Of a DNA stretch of 64,000 nucleotides, positions 52,701 through 64,000 are shown piece after piece. Location of the stretch: assembly GCA_024734555.1 (NCBI GenBank), contig JANPWX010000080.1, forward strand, positions 3,539,419 through 3,603,418. The letters are read 5' to 3'. Below the pieces are notes generated by a model that was given only the letters and a program-made list of their open reading frames with translations, did not search any database and had not been told where the DNA came from. Position 1 is the first letter of the stretch, and every line of letters starts with the position of its first letter. The DNA comes from Trochalopteron elliotii (taxonomy: Eukaryota; Chordata; Aves; Passeriformes; Leiothrichidae). Position numbers and translations under genes: made by a program.

Positions 52701-53994
52701 AGTATGAAGTGAAGTGACAAGTCTCTAAGTTAACTGTCTGCCAATGCTCTGATTTTTTTTCTCTTTTAAAATCAAGATAGAAAAAACAATATGTGAAAAT
52801 AAACTTTGGGAAGTAATATGACATTTTTACTGCCTTTTTCTCAGTGTTGAAAATGGCACTGTCTCCTGGCCAAATGTACTTTACAATGGTTGGAGAAGTA
52901 TTTCACAATATTTCAACTGGCTTTGAAATGTTTTTGGTTTTGTTTTTTATTTTTCCTTATTGTATCTAATTCAAAAACTAAAGAGTTGTACTTTTTGATT
53001 GCAGCCTCGTCTTTTATATTGAAAGAGACTTCCTCTCTGTTCCCTTTTTAAAGAAAATCATGCATACTGAATGAGCACCTTGCAATGTTCTCATAAAGCA
53101 GAGTTGCACATCACCCCTATTTTCCCTTACTCCGTGGAGAAGTAAGCTGGATTAGCCTTCTCCTCTCTCAGCAACTTCTTTTGCTAATTCTTCCTTGCTC
53201 AGCTTACATGCAGGGACATTGGCCACAAATTCACCCTTACTGCCTACCTTATCAGAATGCTGAATAGCAATGGAGTGTCTTGTAGCCCTCCAGCTTCCCT
53301 GGCCAGCAATAAGGAAGTCCAGCTGCAGTAAGATTTTGGGCAGTATTTCAAACCTGACTTCTTTCAAGAGACTTACAGACTGTAAAATAGTTGAGACAAA
53401 AGATGAAAAGTTCTTCTGTGTGCTTTCTTTTCCATTAAGGCCATTGTCTACATTAATGTAACAGAAAGACAGCTGGTAGCTTAATTTTTGTTCATTATCC
53501 TTGCTAGTTTTTTCTGCATGTAGCATGCCTTTCCTGACAGTTGCACTAATAATAATGAAGTTTGGATGGATATATGGATGAAATCACAGTGGAATGGGCA
53601 AGAAAACTTAGCTGAATATGTTATTGGCCCCTGACAATCACTTTTACTTCATCTGTACAGAGTGAGCTGATGCATTTTACCATGAAATTTCCCCTTTTAC
53701 TGGCTCTTTTGGATACAATGTATCTTGGTTGCTGAACTTTAATCTGTCAGAATTATTCAGATTGTTTTTCATGTGTCTCAGAAATAGCAAACCTTAAATC
53801 AGAGTTATCCACACATTCAAAGAACAAAACCATATAGCTATTTGTAGCATGTAGACTATCTGTTAATGTGTATTATCTTTATAAAATGAAGGTTTTCTTT
53901 TCCAGCACCCTAGGTAGGGGAATAGTAACTACAAAAGAGGCTTCATACTTCATAATACTTTCCAACCATTGTGTATAACAAGTGGTGTTATGGC

Positions 53995-54039
53995 ATATCA
54001 AACCAAGACAGGGTGATCCCCCTTCCCTTGGTTTGATAT
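53995..54039. repeat. Perfect 13-bp inverted repeat, 19-nt loop
   Basis: ATATCAAACCAAG (53995-54007) and CTTGGTTTGATAT (54027-54039) are exact reverse complements around a GC-richer loop. Confidence 0.9.
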
Positions 54040-54180
54040 ACTTTCAGCTTCTTTAAAGGCACTTGAGATCAGGACCTCTACAGAGTCTTTGAAGCTTGTG
54101 TTTCTCTTTCACTAGAAAGTGAAGCCTTGGCTTTTAATGGTAGCTCAGCAAATATCTCATCAATATTTAAAGTGTCAAAT

Positions 54181-54199
54181 GTACCTCTGTTAGAGGTAC
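54181..54199. repeat. Perfect 8-bp hairpin, 3-nt loop
   Basis: GTACCTCT, loop GTT, then AGAGGTAC. Confidence 0.85.
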
Positions 54200-54730
54200 C
54201 AATCACAGATCAAAGATAGTAGCACTGAGGTGCAGCATTTCCTTCACAGATCTTCACAGCTGAGCTTTCCCTTTTGTTGGAAAAGAACTTTCCTTTTAAC
54301 ATTTGTCGCTTGCATGAGTCTTAAACATGTTGTTTGACAACTGTGGGGAATTAGATATTTTGTTATCATAGCCAGTGAAGATGGTACAATAATAATGCTT
54401 TGGGCTTGTTTAAGAAAGGATAATGCTTGGAAAGTCTTTTGCTGGCTGTTTCTACCTTTCTTCTGTTGAACAAAGTCTATTGCAGTTAATGGTAAAAATG
54501 CTATTTGAAGAGGTCAAGAAGAATTCAAGATGGATGAAAGTTTAGTGACAGGCACAAATATGCTGTAGTAGGATAGTTCTTTTTTGCCCTTTTCTCTTTC
54601 AGTAAGGATTTAGGTTGGTTTTTCCCTTGTCTTTTTTGTGTCCTCTGTTGTGTTCCTTCTACTTGTTATGTAATGCTTGTGAATATGGCCATGAAACCTA
54701 ATCTCTGTTACTCTTCCAGCTCTCACTGGT

Positions 54731-54771
54731 GTTTTTTTTTTCTTTTGTTTTTGTTTGTTTGTTTTGTTTTT
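54731..54771. repeat. T/G-rich simple repeat
   Basis: A T10 run followed by TTTG/TTTTG units. Confidence 0.8.
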
Positions 54772-57700
54772 AAGCATCTGTTAAAACAATTACAATGATA
54801 ACTACAGTAATAAGGATTCTGAGTGTTTCGTTTATGGATTTATTTATTCCCATGTTGTAATTCTGATTGGCACATACCCATAGATGTAGTCAAGGTGCTA
54901 AACAGAGTTTGAACAGTGAATGGCTGAAGTGATGGCTCTTTAAAAAAAAAAGGAGATTTGAATTAGGCGTGCTTCATGATTATGTGGAAACAGAAAATTA
55001 GTATTAAGAAGCTTATCAGATGATTCGTGTTCAACACAGAATGTTTTGGTTCTGAGCTGCCATCTGATTGTCTCCAGAGTGCACTGGGAGCAACAGGTCT
55101 GAAATATATGCCATTAGAGAGTGTTTTTACCCTGAAGACTGACTTTTAATGAATTACATCTCCTTGTAAAACAAAGAAATTTGTGTTCCTGAATCAGTTC
55201 ATAAACTTTCCAGTTGTGTACTTCAGAATATACTTAATCATTACAGAGGGGTAGGTGTCAATTTATATTTTTCAAGGTTGTTGGCAGAGCAAAGAGTCTA
55301 ATACTGCTGTTGTACAGAGGAAAAGGGTAGCTACTGTTCTACCCCATACAAGGTTGATCTTTTGCCACTCCTCATTAATGATGTGTCATGATCCAGATTT
55401 TAGTATGTTTGGGTATTTTGGTGTTTTCTACTAGCTTATAAGTTATATGGATTCCAGATGGCAAGAGATCCTACCAAATAACTAATTTACTTCAAAGAAG
55501 CCTTGTAGGCATTAAGGCAGTAGTGGGTTTCATGTGTGGGTATTGTATCTGCAGCAATCCTCCTTCACTCGTAGTCAGCACTCGTAGTACACTGGTATTT
55601 GGCTTCTGGGTGAGTGTGTATAAACCACTGGATCTTGTTTATCTTTAGAGGCATTTTTTCTGGGACCCCTGTTTCAGGGAAGAGCCAAGTAGAGGGCAGG
55701 ATTTTGCCCTAGAGTAACAACATTGCAGCTGTTTGGAAAGAAACTTTCAGAATCAGATCGGCTAACACTCAATTCTTCTGTCCTTTTTCCTGGTGCTGGA
55801 GATAATCTGTGACTTTGTTTAATGAATGTGGCAAGGCTATAAGTAAAACTGGCAGTGGAAATGCTGGGGGAATGCTGTGAGCTGCAGACCATTTATATCC
55901 TATCAAGACCATTGAATTGGCTGTATGCCCAGGAATAGCAAGGATTCTTTCTGCTCATGGCTGCACCTTGCTTTTGGAAGAGGATTGTATGTAAGCTGAC
56001 AGCACAGCATAAATGTTCCCTAAGTTAATTTTCATTGTGAATAAACTCTGTGCCTTGAAGTGTCCAGCTGTGATTTGACTAGTTCTAGAAGTGGAGAATC
56101 CACCAACACTGGTGGAAGACCTATTTTCTTTTACCTGGCAGTAGAAATCAGCAATTTATTTTAAATTAGGATTTACCTCTCAGTTTCCAGCTGGGGATTG
56201 TGTTGTACCTCTGCCTGCTCAACAGAAGTAGGCAGAGATATCCTGTAATTATTTGTTCCAAGGTTTATTACCTTACTTTTGATCATGTTGAAATTAATAT
56301 AATTTGTGCCCCCTTGACTACAGTGATCTGAGCTCTTCTCTTCATTACCAGCTTTTGCCAAAATCCTCTTTGCTTGTCAACTTGATAGGTAAAGAGGCTA
56401 TGTTTTCCTATGGGGACTGATAAAAATGCTAAATAATTCTAACATGACCAAAATTTGGTCTCAGTAGGAGCTCAGAGCACATCTACAATGGATTGTCCAC
56501 TTGCAGCTGTATTTTGAGTTCTGTCAGTTAATAAATTTTGAATATTCCACTGATCCTTTATAAATCTTTATTTAAAGCGACACACAAGCAGCTTTAACAT
56601 GACCTGTGCCTGTGTCTGGGGTCATATCCACTCATTCCATCAGGTCATACCACAACTTTTAAAATTACAAGTACTCCATTATTTTTAATAGTTTTCTTTA
56701 GGAAGTCCCCTGAATTTAATGAACTACCAGCAACAAAACAAGCTTTTCTCCAGCTCTTGGATCAGAGTTTTCTATTTTTGCTGATCTGAAAAGAAATCTT
56801 AGTGTGGTAGCTACTCAGTATTACTTCCTTAAATCACTTCTGGTTGCTAGTATATTTTCTTGACACTATTGAATCGTATTGGAATTCTCCCAAATTCAGA
56901 ATGAAACTAGCTTGTGAGCCTTTCTGTGCTGTTTGTTTTTTAATGGCCTTTCTACTATATTAATCTATTACTGTACTAATACTGCTGTTAGAATGCATTT
57001 TGTTGCTAATGTACTTTGAAAAATCCTTATTGTCCTTAATTATGTTGGCCATTGATTTCTCATTGACATTAGCCTCAAGCATTCTAGCAATCTCCTGACT
57101 CTTAATTTATATTAATTGCTATCAATGTTCCCTTTTTTACTTTAATTATTTATTTTTACACTTGCTTTTACTTTCCCTGTAAGTCTTTTTCCACTAATGT
57201 TGATTAATTTTTCCTTGATTATGGATTTTGTGGCATCTAATACAAAATATTTAACTCTTAGCAGTCATTGTAGAAATGATTTAACGGATCTTCAGATTTA
57301 AAAAATGGTTTCAACCACACTTTATTCCATAGTCATGTGAATTTCAATCTCCACATAATTTTTACTTATTGTGTTCAACTCTTGGTCAATGTGATAATAT
57401 GTATTGTCGAATAGTAAATAAAAAAATTAGAATGAGAAGCCAGTATATAATTTTCTTAAAGGTCTACAGATGTGATCATCAGTATTTTGATACGACTGTA
57501 GGTTAATATTTAGCAGTCTTCAGAAAGCCATCATTATTTCAAGTGGTTTGAACTTCTATTTTTCAGCATATCATACTGAAGTATGTAAATGGTTCTTTTG
57601 TCTAAATGCTGAACAAAATATGCATTTAAACCCTCCTGATGTAGACAAGTTTACATTCTCTGAAGGGATAGGCTGTCACAAAGAAAGCCTAGTGTGTGTT

Positions 57701-58400
57701 TTAGTAAAGGTTATAAAAATACATTTTCTTTCTTTAAATATGAAATTTAGGTAGAAATTTGGAAGTGTCCTCATTCTTCTCATCAAGAAATGTGGTCTGG
57801 TGAGTTTTTTAATAAAAATAGAGACATTTGTTCTCCCTTCATGGTAAGACACCTGAGCTAGATCTTAACTGTGATGAATTGTTGGCTAAATCTAGCACTG
57901 ACACCACACTGTACAGCTATGCAGCTGCATTAAATGGCACTAAAATGAAAAGTAATGTAAGATAAAATGATTGTTCACTGTAAGCAACATAACTCTATTA
58001 GAATTTGGGGAGATAACCATGCATGTGTTGCATGGATGTATGTATCAGTGCTGAGCTCTGTGATGCTGCAGCTAAACTGATGGTTTTGATGAGCATGTAA
58101 CTAACTAAAACAAGTAATTGCTGCTTGAGTGTGGTAAAAGCAACACATGCCATGAATTGCTACAAATATGATGAAGATTTTATTCTTTTAGCCATAAGAA
58201 TTGACGTATTCTAATTGGTGACTGTGGTGGAAACAGCCTGTTTGTGTTCTGTTGACCTTCTGCGTGACCTTCCCATGGTGAAAGACTGAATAATGCACGT
58301 CCATCTAAACCAAACAAAAAAGAAACACATCATTTAGTAGAAGGAAAAGTTGGTGTTTGCAGATTTAGAGGAAGATAATATTTAATCAAAAGCCATTGAG
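54772..58400. other. Unique noncoding DNA, nothing recognised
   Basis: AT-rich. The minus frame 55674-55892 and plus frame 57548-57754 have no recognisable domain. Confidence 0.55.
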
Positions 58401-58422
58401 AATTCTGCCACAATTCTGCCAC
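58401..58422. repeat. 11-bp tandem duplication
   Basis: AATTCTGCCAC occurs twice head to tail. Confidence 0.85.
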
Positions 58423-58610
58423 AAAATGTTGTGCCTATTTATATAAATAATTCTTTTCATTAAAGGTGAAGCTGGCTAAAACTGACCTCTACTGCAGTAA
58501 GGACAGGTCAGTTTGCCGAAGACAGTGATAAAGACGGGGCCAGATTCAGCTGATTCTTAAAATATTTGTGGCTCTGGGAGTGAATTTGCATCATTGTACA
58601 AATATCTAAA

Positions 58611-58631
58611 TAACCTAACATGGTTAGGTTA
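58611..58631. repeat. 9-bp inverted repeat at the CR1 edge
   Basis: TAACCTAAC, loop ATG, then GTTAGGTTA, ending right where the CR1 3' end begins. Confidence 0.8.
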
Positions 58632-59200
58632 GATGATAGAATCATAGAATTGTTTGGGTTTAAAGAGACCTGAAAGATCATCTTGTTCCAGCACCCTGCA
58701 ATGGGCAAGGTCACCCTCCTCTAGACCAGGCTGTTTCAAGCCCCATCCAACCTGGCCTTTCACACTTCCAGAGATGGACATCCACAACTTCTCTGTGCAA
58801 CCTGGTCCAGTGCCTTACCACTATCACAGGTAAGAATTTCTTCCTAATATGTAATCTTAACCTATTCTCTTTCAGTTTAAAGCCATTCCCCCTTGTCCTC
58901 TCACTCCATACACTTGTAAACAGTCCCTCTCCAACTCTTTTGTGGCCTCCTTCATGTACTGGGAGGTGCTGCAAAGTCAGCAGGATCCTTCTACTTCTCC
59001 TGGCTGAACAACTGTGACCCTTTCAGACTTTCCTTATAGCAGAGGTTCTTCAGCTCTCTGATCGTTTTTGTGGCCTTCTCTGGACTTGCACCAACAGATC
59101 AACATTCTTGCTGTGCTGAGGACCCCAGAGCTGAAGGCATTGCTCCATGTGGGGTCTCACCAGAGCGCTGTGGTTGGCCAGAATCATCTCCCCCAAAGAT
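58632..59200 (-). mobile_element. CR1 LINE fragment, 3' end, 5'-truncated
   Basis: The plus strand starts with 'gatagaatcatagaatt', the reverse complement of the CR1 ATTCTATGATTC tail. It then runs through well-known antisense CR1 words: 'aaagatcatcttgttccagc', 'ctagaccaggctg', 'ccccatccaacctggcc', 'aagaatttcttcctaatat', 'agtttaaagccattccccct', 'cttctctggacttgcacc', 'gaggaccccagagctg' and 'tggggtctcaccagagcg'. The element therefore lies on the minus strand with its 3' end at the left. About 570 bases of a 4-5 kb LINE remain; 5' truncation is the normal outcome of CR1 target-primed insertion. Substitutions and small indels prevent any open reverse-transcriptase frame. It is clearly better preserved than the copy at 12.4 kb. 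The right boundary is approximate. Confidence 0.95.
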
Positions 59201-61680
59201 ATTGCGCATGAAATTTAAAAGTCAGATAAGCAAAGAAAGATGTTTTTAGTCTGGGGCAATATTTTAGTCAAGGCATTGAATTGACAAACAACATGTGAAT
59301 TCAAAATCTTGATAAATTTTAATGGAGTACTTTGTTTTCCTGTAGATTTTTTTAATATTAAAGAATTTTACATGTAACTCATTTTTAATTTAAAAACACA
59401 AAGTTCTTGTCAACTGAAGAGACCAACAACTTTTAATTGTGAAAGAGCTGAAATGGGGTAGCTTGTCAAAAATTTTTTTAAAGTAGTAGATTTCTTTGGA
59501 ATGACTGTATATATATCCTTTTGGGTTCAATTAATTAATATTCTGTGGTGGGAAAACTCCCAACATTCAATTAGAAAATACCAAGCCAATACAGTTGTAA
59601 ATTTTTTTGAATAACAGAGCTCTATGAAAGGCTTATTTGCCAGCTATTTGCTCACCAAATTCAATTTTGTGTTTGCTAGTCATAGATGGTAACCGAGTCA
59701 ACTTAGAAATGCTACTCTAGTTGAGCAGAGTTGTTTTTTCTATCTAAACAGTGAAATGTCCCTAGTTCCTGGTCCCTTTTGTTCATTGCTATATATATTA
59801 AATATCCATAAGTATAATATTTTATTAATACCAAGGTCACTGCTTATTTTACCTTATGAAGGGATAAAATAGAAGTGTTGAGAGGTCTTTGCACTGATGT
59901 TGTCTAAATACCAATCTGTAGAGAATATGTTTATATCAGAAAATTAAAAGGTGTTTCTTCATCTAACATTTTGCTTTGATATTTGTTAAAAAAGGAATTT
60001 TTGTTCTTAATGAAGCACTACAGATTGTTTTTTTTAGTTAGGAGGAAGTAAGGAACACACACATTTGAGAACCATTACTAAGGAAGATGCATTTGAGTGA
60101 GAGAAGTAGTCTTCCCTCCATGAAAACTATTCATTATGTTTCTTCTGTGTTATTTCTGTACTAAAGTTGCATTACCTAAATAACCAGTAACTCAGCAAGA
60201 GGTCTTAGTAGGTAGAGTTCTCTTGCAGCTGACCTCCAGTTGCAGGGGCAGAACAACACTGATGGCCCAGGGACTGCAATTAGAGCACCATAAAACTAGA
60301 AGGTAGAGTGTGACAGAATGTATTAGCAGTAAAATGCTATATCTCTAAGTAGTAAGCCTGGATGCTATAGGAGTGTCACTCATTCAGGAACAAGTAAAGT
60401 GTTAATGCTAAAGAATAAATTTACATATAGAATCCCTAAAGCTTAAGGAGGGGTAAAGGTTAGCATGGTGATAGAAAAAAAAGAGCACACAAAACTGCAC
60501 AGCTTTTGAAACAATTGTCTTTCCCCTCCTCTTCCACTTTTTTCCCCATTCATCCCTTTCCTCTGCCCTTAGAGAAAAATATAGAAGACTTCAAATACAG
60601 GGGTCTAATATAAACACCCTTTAAGGCAAAGAAACAGTGCATCTGTCTTTCCATTGTTTCTATTCATGGATGGCTAATTTTATATTTTCTGGTCAGTGGC
60701 TGGCCCTCAACCAGTAAACCAGTAACTTCTAAGAGTGGCAGTGGTCTTTCTGGAGGTCCTGAATTACTGATTTTTTGCTTGTATATTCTAGTTGCTCTGT
60801 CAATCAGTGGGCTGAAATGCAAGATGACAGCCAATAAGCAAAAGGACCAAACTCCCACAGATACAAAAAATAATTTAGATGATTCTGATGTATCTAGAAA
60901 ACACCAAAATCCTTAAGAAACTAGAAGTATGGTGACACTTTTAGAAGAACAGCACAAACTTTTTTCTTAATCCATCTTTTGTTACCATTCTTGAATCTGC
61001 TGGTTACAAGATTCATCTGCAAAGCTGCCAAATCCTATATGGAAACACTATGTGAGTGGGCTAAAAACATATCGTGGGGTGAGGTGTTGGGGTACAATGT
61101 CAAGCTAGATTCCATACAAAGAAATTATGTATCTGACTTATACTTTAGCATCTCCCTTCACCACTGGCTTTCATTCCAGTGGATCATTACCCATGTTGGG
61201 TTACTGCGAGGTATTTCTTCTGTTGTATCATCTTCTCCTTTCACAGGTAACAAGATACACTGGTAAAGATATCTGCTGCTTATGGATTACATTAATGCAC
61301 ACCAAAATTAATTCCTACTGTTACAAAGTGAAATTAAAAAACTGTGACTATTAATAATTAGGTTCTTGAGAACCTGTGATGTAAAAGCTTAATATCTCAT
61401 TACACTGATAACAGTTGAACTATATTACCTGTTCATCTTGCTACACAGCACAATTTAGTATACAGATACCCAAGTTAATTTGAAACAAGCCAGGCTGGGT
61501 ACCATAAGTGGTCTGTCTGTGACAGCACTCAACTTAGCATAGTCTAATTGAATTTTCTAAGAAATAGAATACATTAGCTTATATGGAACTTAGTGTCATG
61601 TTTAGATTACTTTTGATGTGCAAGCTAATTCCCACAGATATCCATGACTGGGTCAGGTGTCCTTTGATTACATTGTGTGT
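59201..61680. other. Unique noncoding DNA, nothing recognised
   Basis: The plus frame 60979-61266 (95 codons) has no domain that I recognise and no clear splice context at both ends. Confidence 0.5.
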
Positions 61681-61681
61681 G

Positions 61682-61722
61682 TAGCCCAGTTGGTCAATCT
61701 CATGTCTGCAGGGTTCGAATAT
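61682..61722 (+). ncRNA. tRNA-like relic with A and B boxes
   Basis: TAGCCCAGTTGG at 61682-61693 is a full match to the Pol III A-box consensus, and GGTTCGAAT at 61712-61720 matches the first nine bases of the B box. Their starts are 30 apart, about 13 short of an intact tRNA, so the body carries a deletion. A CTCAT word between them recalls the tRNA-Met anticodon loop, as in the relic at 27.0 kb. Both boxes together this close are unlikely by chance in a window of this size, but the molecule cannot fold as a tRNA. It may be the head of an old tRNA-derived SINE. Confidence 0.4.
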
Positions 61723-64000
61723 AGATGACAATTGCTCAGAGAAAACTGAGGTGAAACTCTGGTGATGTTTGGAATTACGTAGTTTCTGCTCTTTTCTCTT
61801 AGTCAGTAATCCTGAGCTTGGTTAAAAGCTGCTTGCAGAGCATATGGCATTTGCCTTTGTTAATGAGAATCCCCACTTGATGTGCTTAAGGGCATTCTTC
61901 AACAAATTCCAAATTCATTTTTAAGAATTGGTGAAAAACAGCAGGGAATCATCACTGGGAGGGTCTTGAGCTGATTGTTGGTACAGGCAGAGGAACTGCC
62001 CTAAGGGTAGAAGTGACAGTTGCTATCACTTAACATTATGACCAGTAGTAATACTTAAACTTAACATGATAAATGCAGGGACAGTCAGGTAACTTGCTTT
62101 TGACTGTGTGCTGATCACAGAATAGGAGAAAATCTTTTCCCCAAATGAATAACTTTCTTTAGACTCTCTTTCCCTCTTATCCAGGGTAGTGGGGCCTAGG
62201 ATACACTGGGTAGTGGAAGAATCCAGAGAGAAGCAGTGGTGGAAAATAAACGCTGAGAGGCTTTGTATGAATCAGTTTTCCTTCTGACACATCTGTCACT
62301 GATTTGGCCTGATATCTACAGAGACATTCAGAATTTTCTTCATAAAGGTTTGTTAACAGGACCTTAGCTGAACCTGTGCTGTATCAGGGCATTTGGAGTG
62401 GAAATCGCTCCCCTCCTCAAAAACCCAAACCAAATGAAACAACTGCAGGCTTCTGGGCAGCTCTACTTCTGTCACAGTGAGCTGGGGCTATTTTATTCCA
62501 ACTCAGTTCTGGTTCCAGTTCTGGCTTGGTTCAGCTTGGGTAGACACTGTAATTTCTGAACAAATTTGGTGGCAAGAAGACAATGGTTGAGCTGCATATA
62601 TAAAAAAGGGTTTGCAGTCTGACATGGATATGTATATTGAGCGTCTGTATTATTGTAAGCAGAGATTTTAAGATTTTATAGACACATTTCCTAAATTTGT
62701 TACATGAGAATATCAGCTAATTATCAGGGATTTATTACAATGGATTGCAACTCCTTTACTGAACAAAGAAATTAATACAAACAGAATTCTCATATCCACA
62801 TATCCATGCCTTTTTATGCAACTATTTTTCAAGATTTATTTAAAATTTGTAGAGAGAATTGGTGTATCTGAAGTTTAGGAGGTGAGGAATGTTTCAGTTC
62901 AGCCCACTGCTGAAGAGAATATGTAAAGTACAGGTTACTTGTCCAAACTGCTGAAAACTTATTTTTTCTTTTCCTTTTTTAAAAATTCCATTATTTTCTA
63001 GTGACAGTTGAGATTTTCACTGTACTGTTAAAACAGAACTCAGTGTTGAAGATTGAATGGTTTGCCAAGAACATGATAACTATTTTCATTGGGTTGAAAT
63101 AATTTTAACCTTAAAAATACAGAGACTGCATCTCAGTTGCTTCAATGCCTTCACGTTGAGTCTCCAGATGAGTAAGAAGAACATGTCGGGAGCTGGAGAA
63201 TCACAATTAAATTTACTATGTGATAAATCTTGTTTTTCAGCAACTTCTCTGTGGTCACAGAAGGTACAGCATAGTTTGTGGACTTCTACTATTACATACA
63301 CAACTGCTTCTAAATCTCTTACAGTAAAGCTTAGCATCTGTTTTGTGATTTGATGAATGGCTTTGATCTGTTATTTTAATTGCTTCCTAGTAAGACACTA
63401 ATGACCTTTTTTGTTCCAATAAACACTGTTTTGCTTAGTTGTAAATTAAATTTAACTAAACTCTTGGAGCTTTATTACTTGTTTCTATTTGATGAGTCGT
63501 CAGGCAATGTGTTAACTCCATATGCAGTGGCTTCTGGAATCATTTGGCTGCATTAGGGGAAAAAATCCTGATAATATACTAAATAAATAGTATAAAATAT
63601 GGATAACCTTCATTTTCACATAGTTGCCAGTTAGCTAACTAGTTAGTGCCCTAGTGATCTAGTTAGGAAGAAAGAAGACATATATATCCTGCCATTTATT
63701 CATTCCTTATAGACAATGTGAACATTTTTTATAAACTTGAAGAAAAGTTTAGCAAGGAGGTAATTCAAATATAATTTCCCATTATCTTTGTCTTACTGGG
63801 TCCCAAGTAGAAAACAGACTAAAGATCTTTACTGTAATGACTATGTTTCATGGTAAAATAAGAAAAAAAAGTTATATGAAGTAAAAAGAAGCTGGTATGT
63901 CCAAATAAATAAAGAAACCCACAAAACAGATTCTGGACTGCTGAACTTTTGGGTACCATTTGCTGTGATTTGTAGTGTGATTGTGTTCTGTGGGCAGAGG
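61723..64000. other. Unique noncoding DNA
   Basis: Nothing recognised except the 12-bp palindrome AGTTAGCTAACT at 63629-63640. Frames overlapping on both strands at 63057-63353 show no domain. Confidence 0.5.

Larger units (their letters stand above)
53152..54600 (-). pseudogene. Possible decayed coding sequence, unidentified
   Basis: On the minus strand an open frame of 124 codons (53526-53152) is preceded, reading 5' to 3', by a string of shorter open stretches in shifting frames from about 54600 down. Examples of local readings are SFLKQAQSIIIVPSSLAM, GTFDTLNIDEIFAELPL, CYTQWLESIMKYEASFVV and NSYMVLFFECVDNSDLRFAI. Together they have noticeably fewer stops than random AT-rich DNA would be expected to have, although choosing the best frame at each point inflates this. 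The pattern would fit an old intronless retrocopy with frameshifts. I do not recognise the protein family, no poly(A) tail or target duplication is visible, and chance is a real alternative. Confidence 0.2.

Noticed and set aside
60979..61354. 95-codon plus frame followed by 'acaggtaac', which looks like a splice donor
   Set aside because: A GT donor-like word alone is common. There is no convincing acceptor with a pyrimidine tract at the left, and no recognisable protein.
1..64000. CRISPR array, operons or bacterial features
   Set aside because: There are no regularly spaced direct repeats and no long coding frames. CR1 elements and AT-rich CpG-poor DNA indicate a vertebrate genome.

Overview
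This window looks like vertebrate nuclear DNA, most likely from a bird. It is AT-rich and CpG-poor. No open frame exceeds about 137 codons, and I see no exon chain, CpG-island promoter, operon or ribosome-binding-site pattern. The avian/sauropsid call rests on two CR1 LINE fragments. One at about 58.63-59.20 kb (minus strand) is a close match to the 3' end of the common avian CR1 families. An older one at about 12.40-12.67 kb (plus strand) ends in an ATTCTATTCTA-type tail. I see no Alu, B1 or L1, and few repeats overall, which fits a bird intron or gene desert.

Layout. 1-7.2 kb is unique noncoding DNA with two motif-rich stretches (about 1.7-2.25 and 3.0-3.45 kb). A 43-base T run lies at 7.27 kb. 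At 11.1-11.3 kb several perfect short palindromes cluster, followed by the old CR1 at 12.4 kb. 12.7-23 kb is unique sequence with scattered GC-richer patches and one possible tRNA-like relic at 18.9 kb. 23.0-24.4 kb holds a purine-skewed tract, a 20-bp perfect palindrome, a hairpin and a short tandem duplication. A 45-base T run (25.67 kb) and a tRNA-Met-like relic (27.0 kb, minus strand) follow. 31.8-33.3 kb has an AATAAA plus A15 signature, then a long stretch rich in homeodomain-type TAATTA motifs, then a small GC-rich patch. 34-52 kb is unique DNA with a perfect hairpin (34.8 kb), a CAG-rich patch (35.4 kb), a C18 run (43.6 kb) and a TACA microsatellite (49.9 kb). 52.3-54.6 kb has another TAAT-rich candidate element and a minus-strand stretch that reads like decayed coding sequence. 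The younger CR1 is at 58.6 kb, and a second tRNA-like relic is at 61.7 kb.

Function. I find no protein-coding gene I can support. If the window has a function it is probably regulatory, but without alignments that is inference. The observations most worth checking are the tRNA-like relics, the interrupted coding-like block at 53.2-54.6 kb, and the TAATTA-rich blocks. I do not see convincing evidence of a new biological system.
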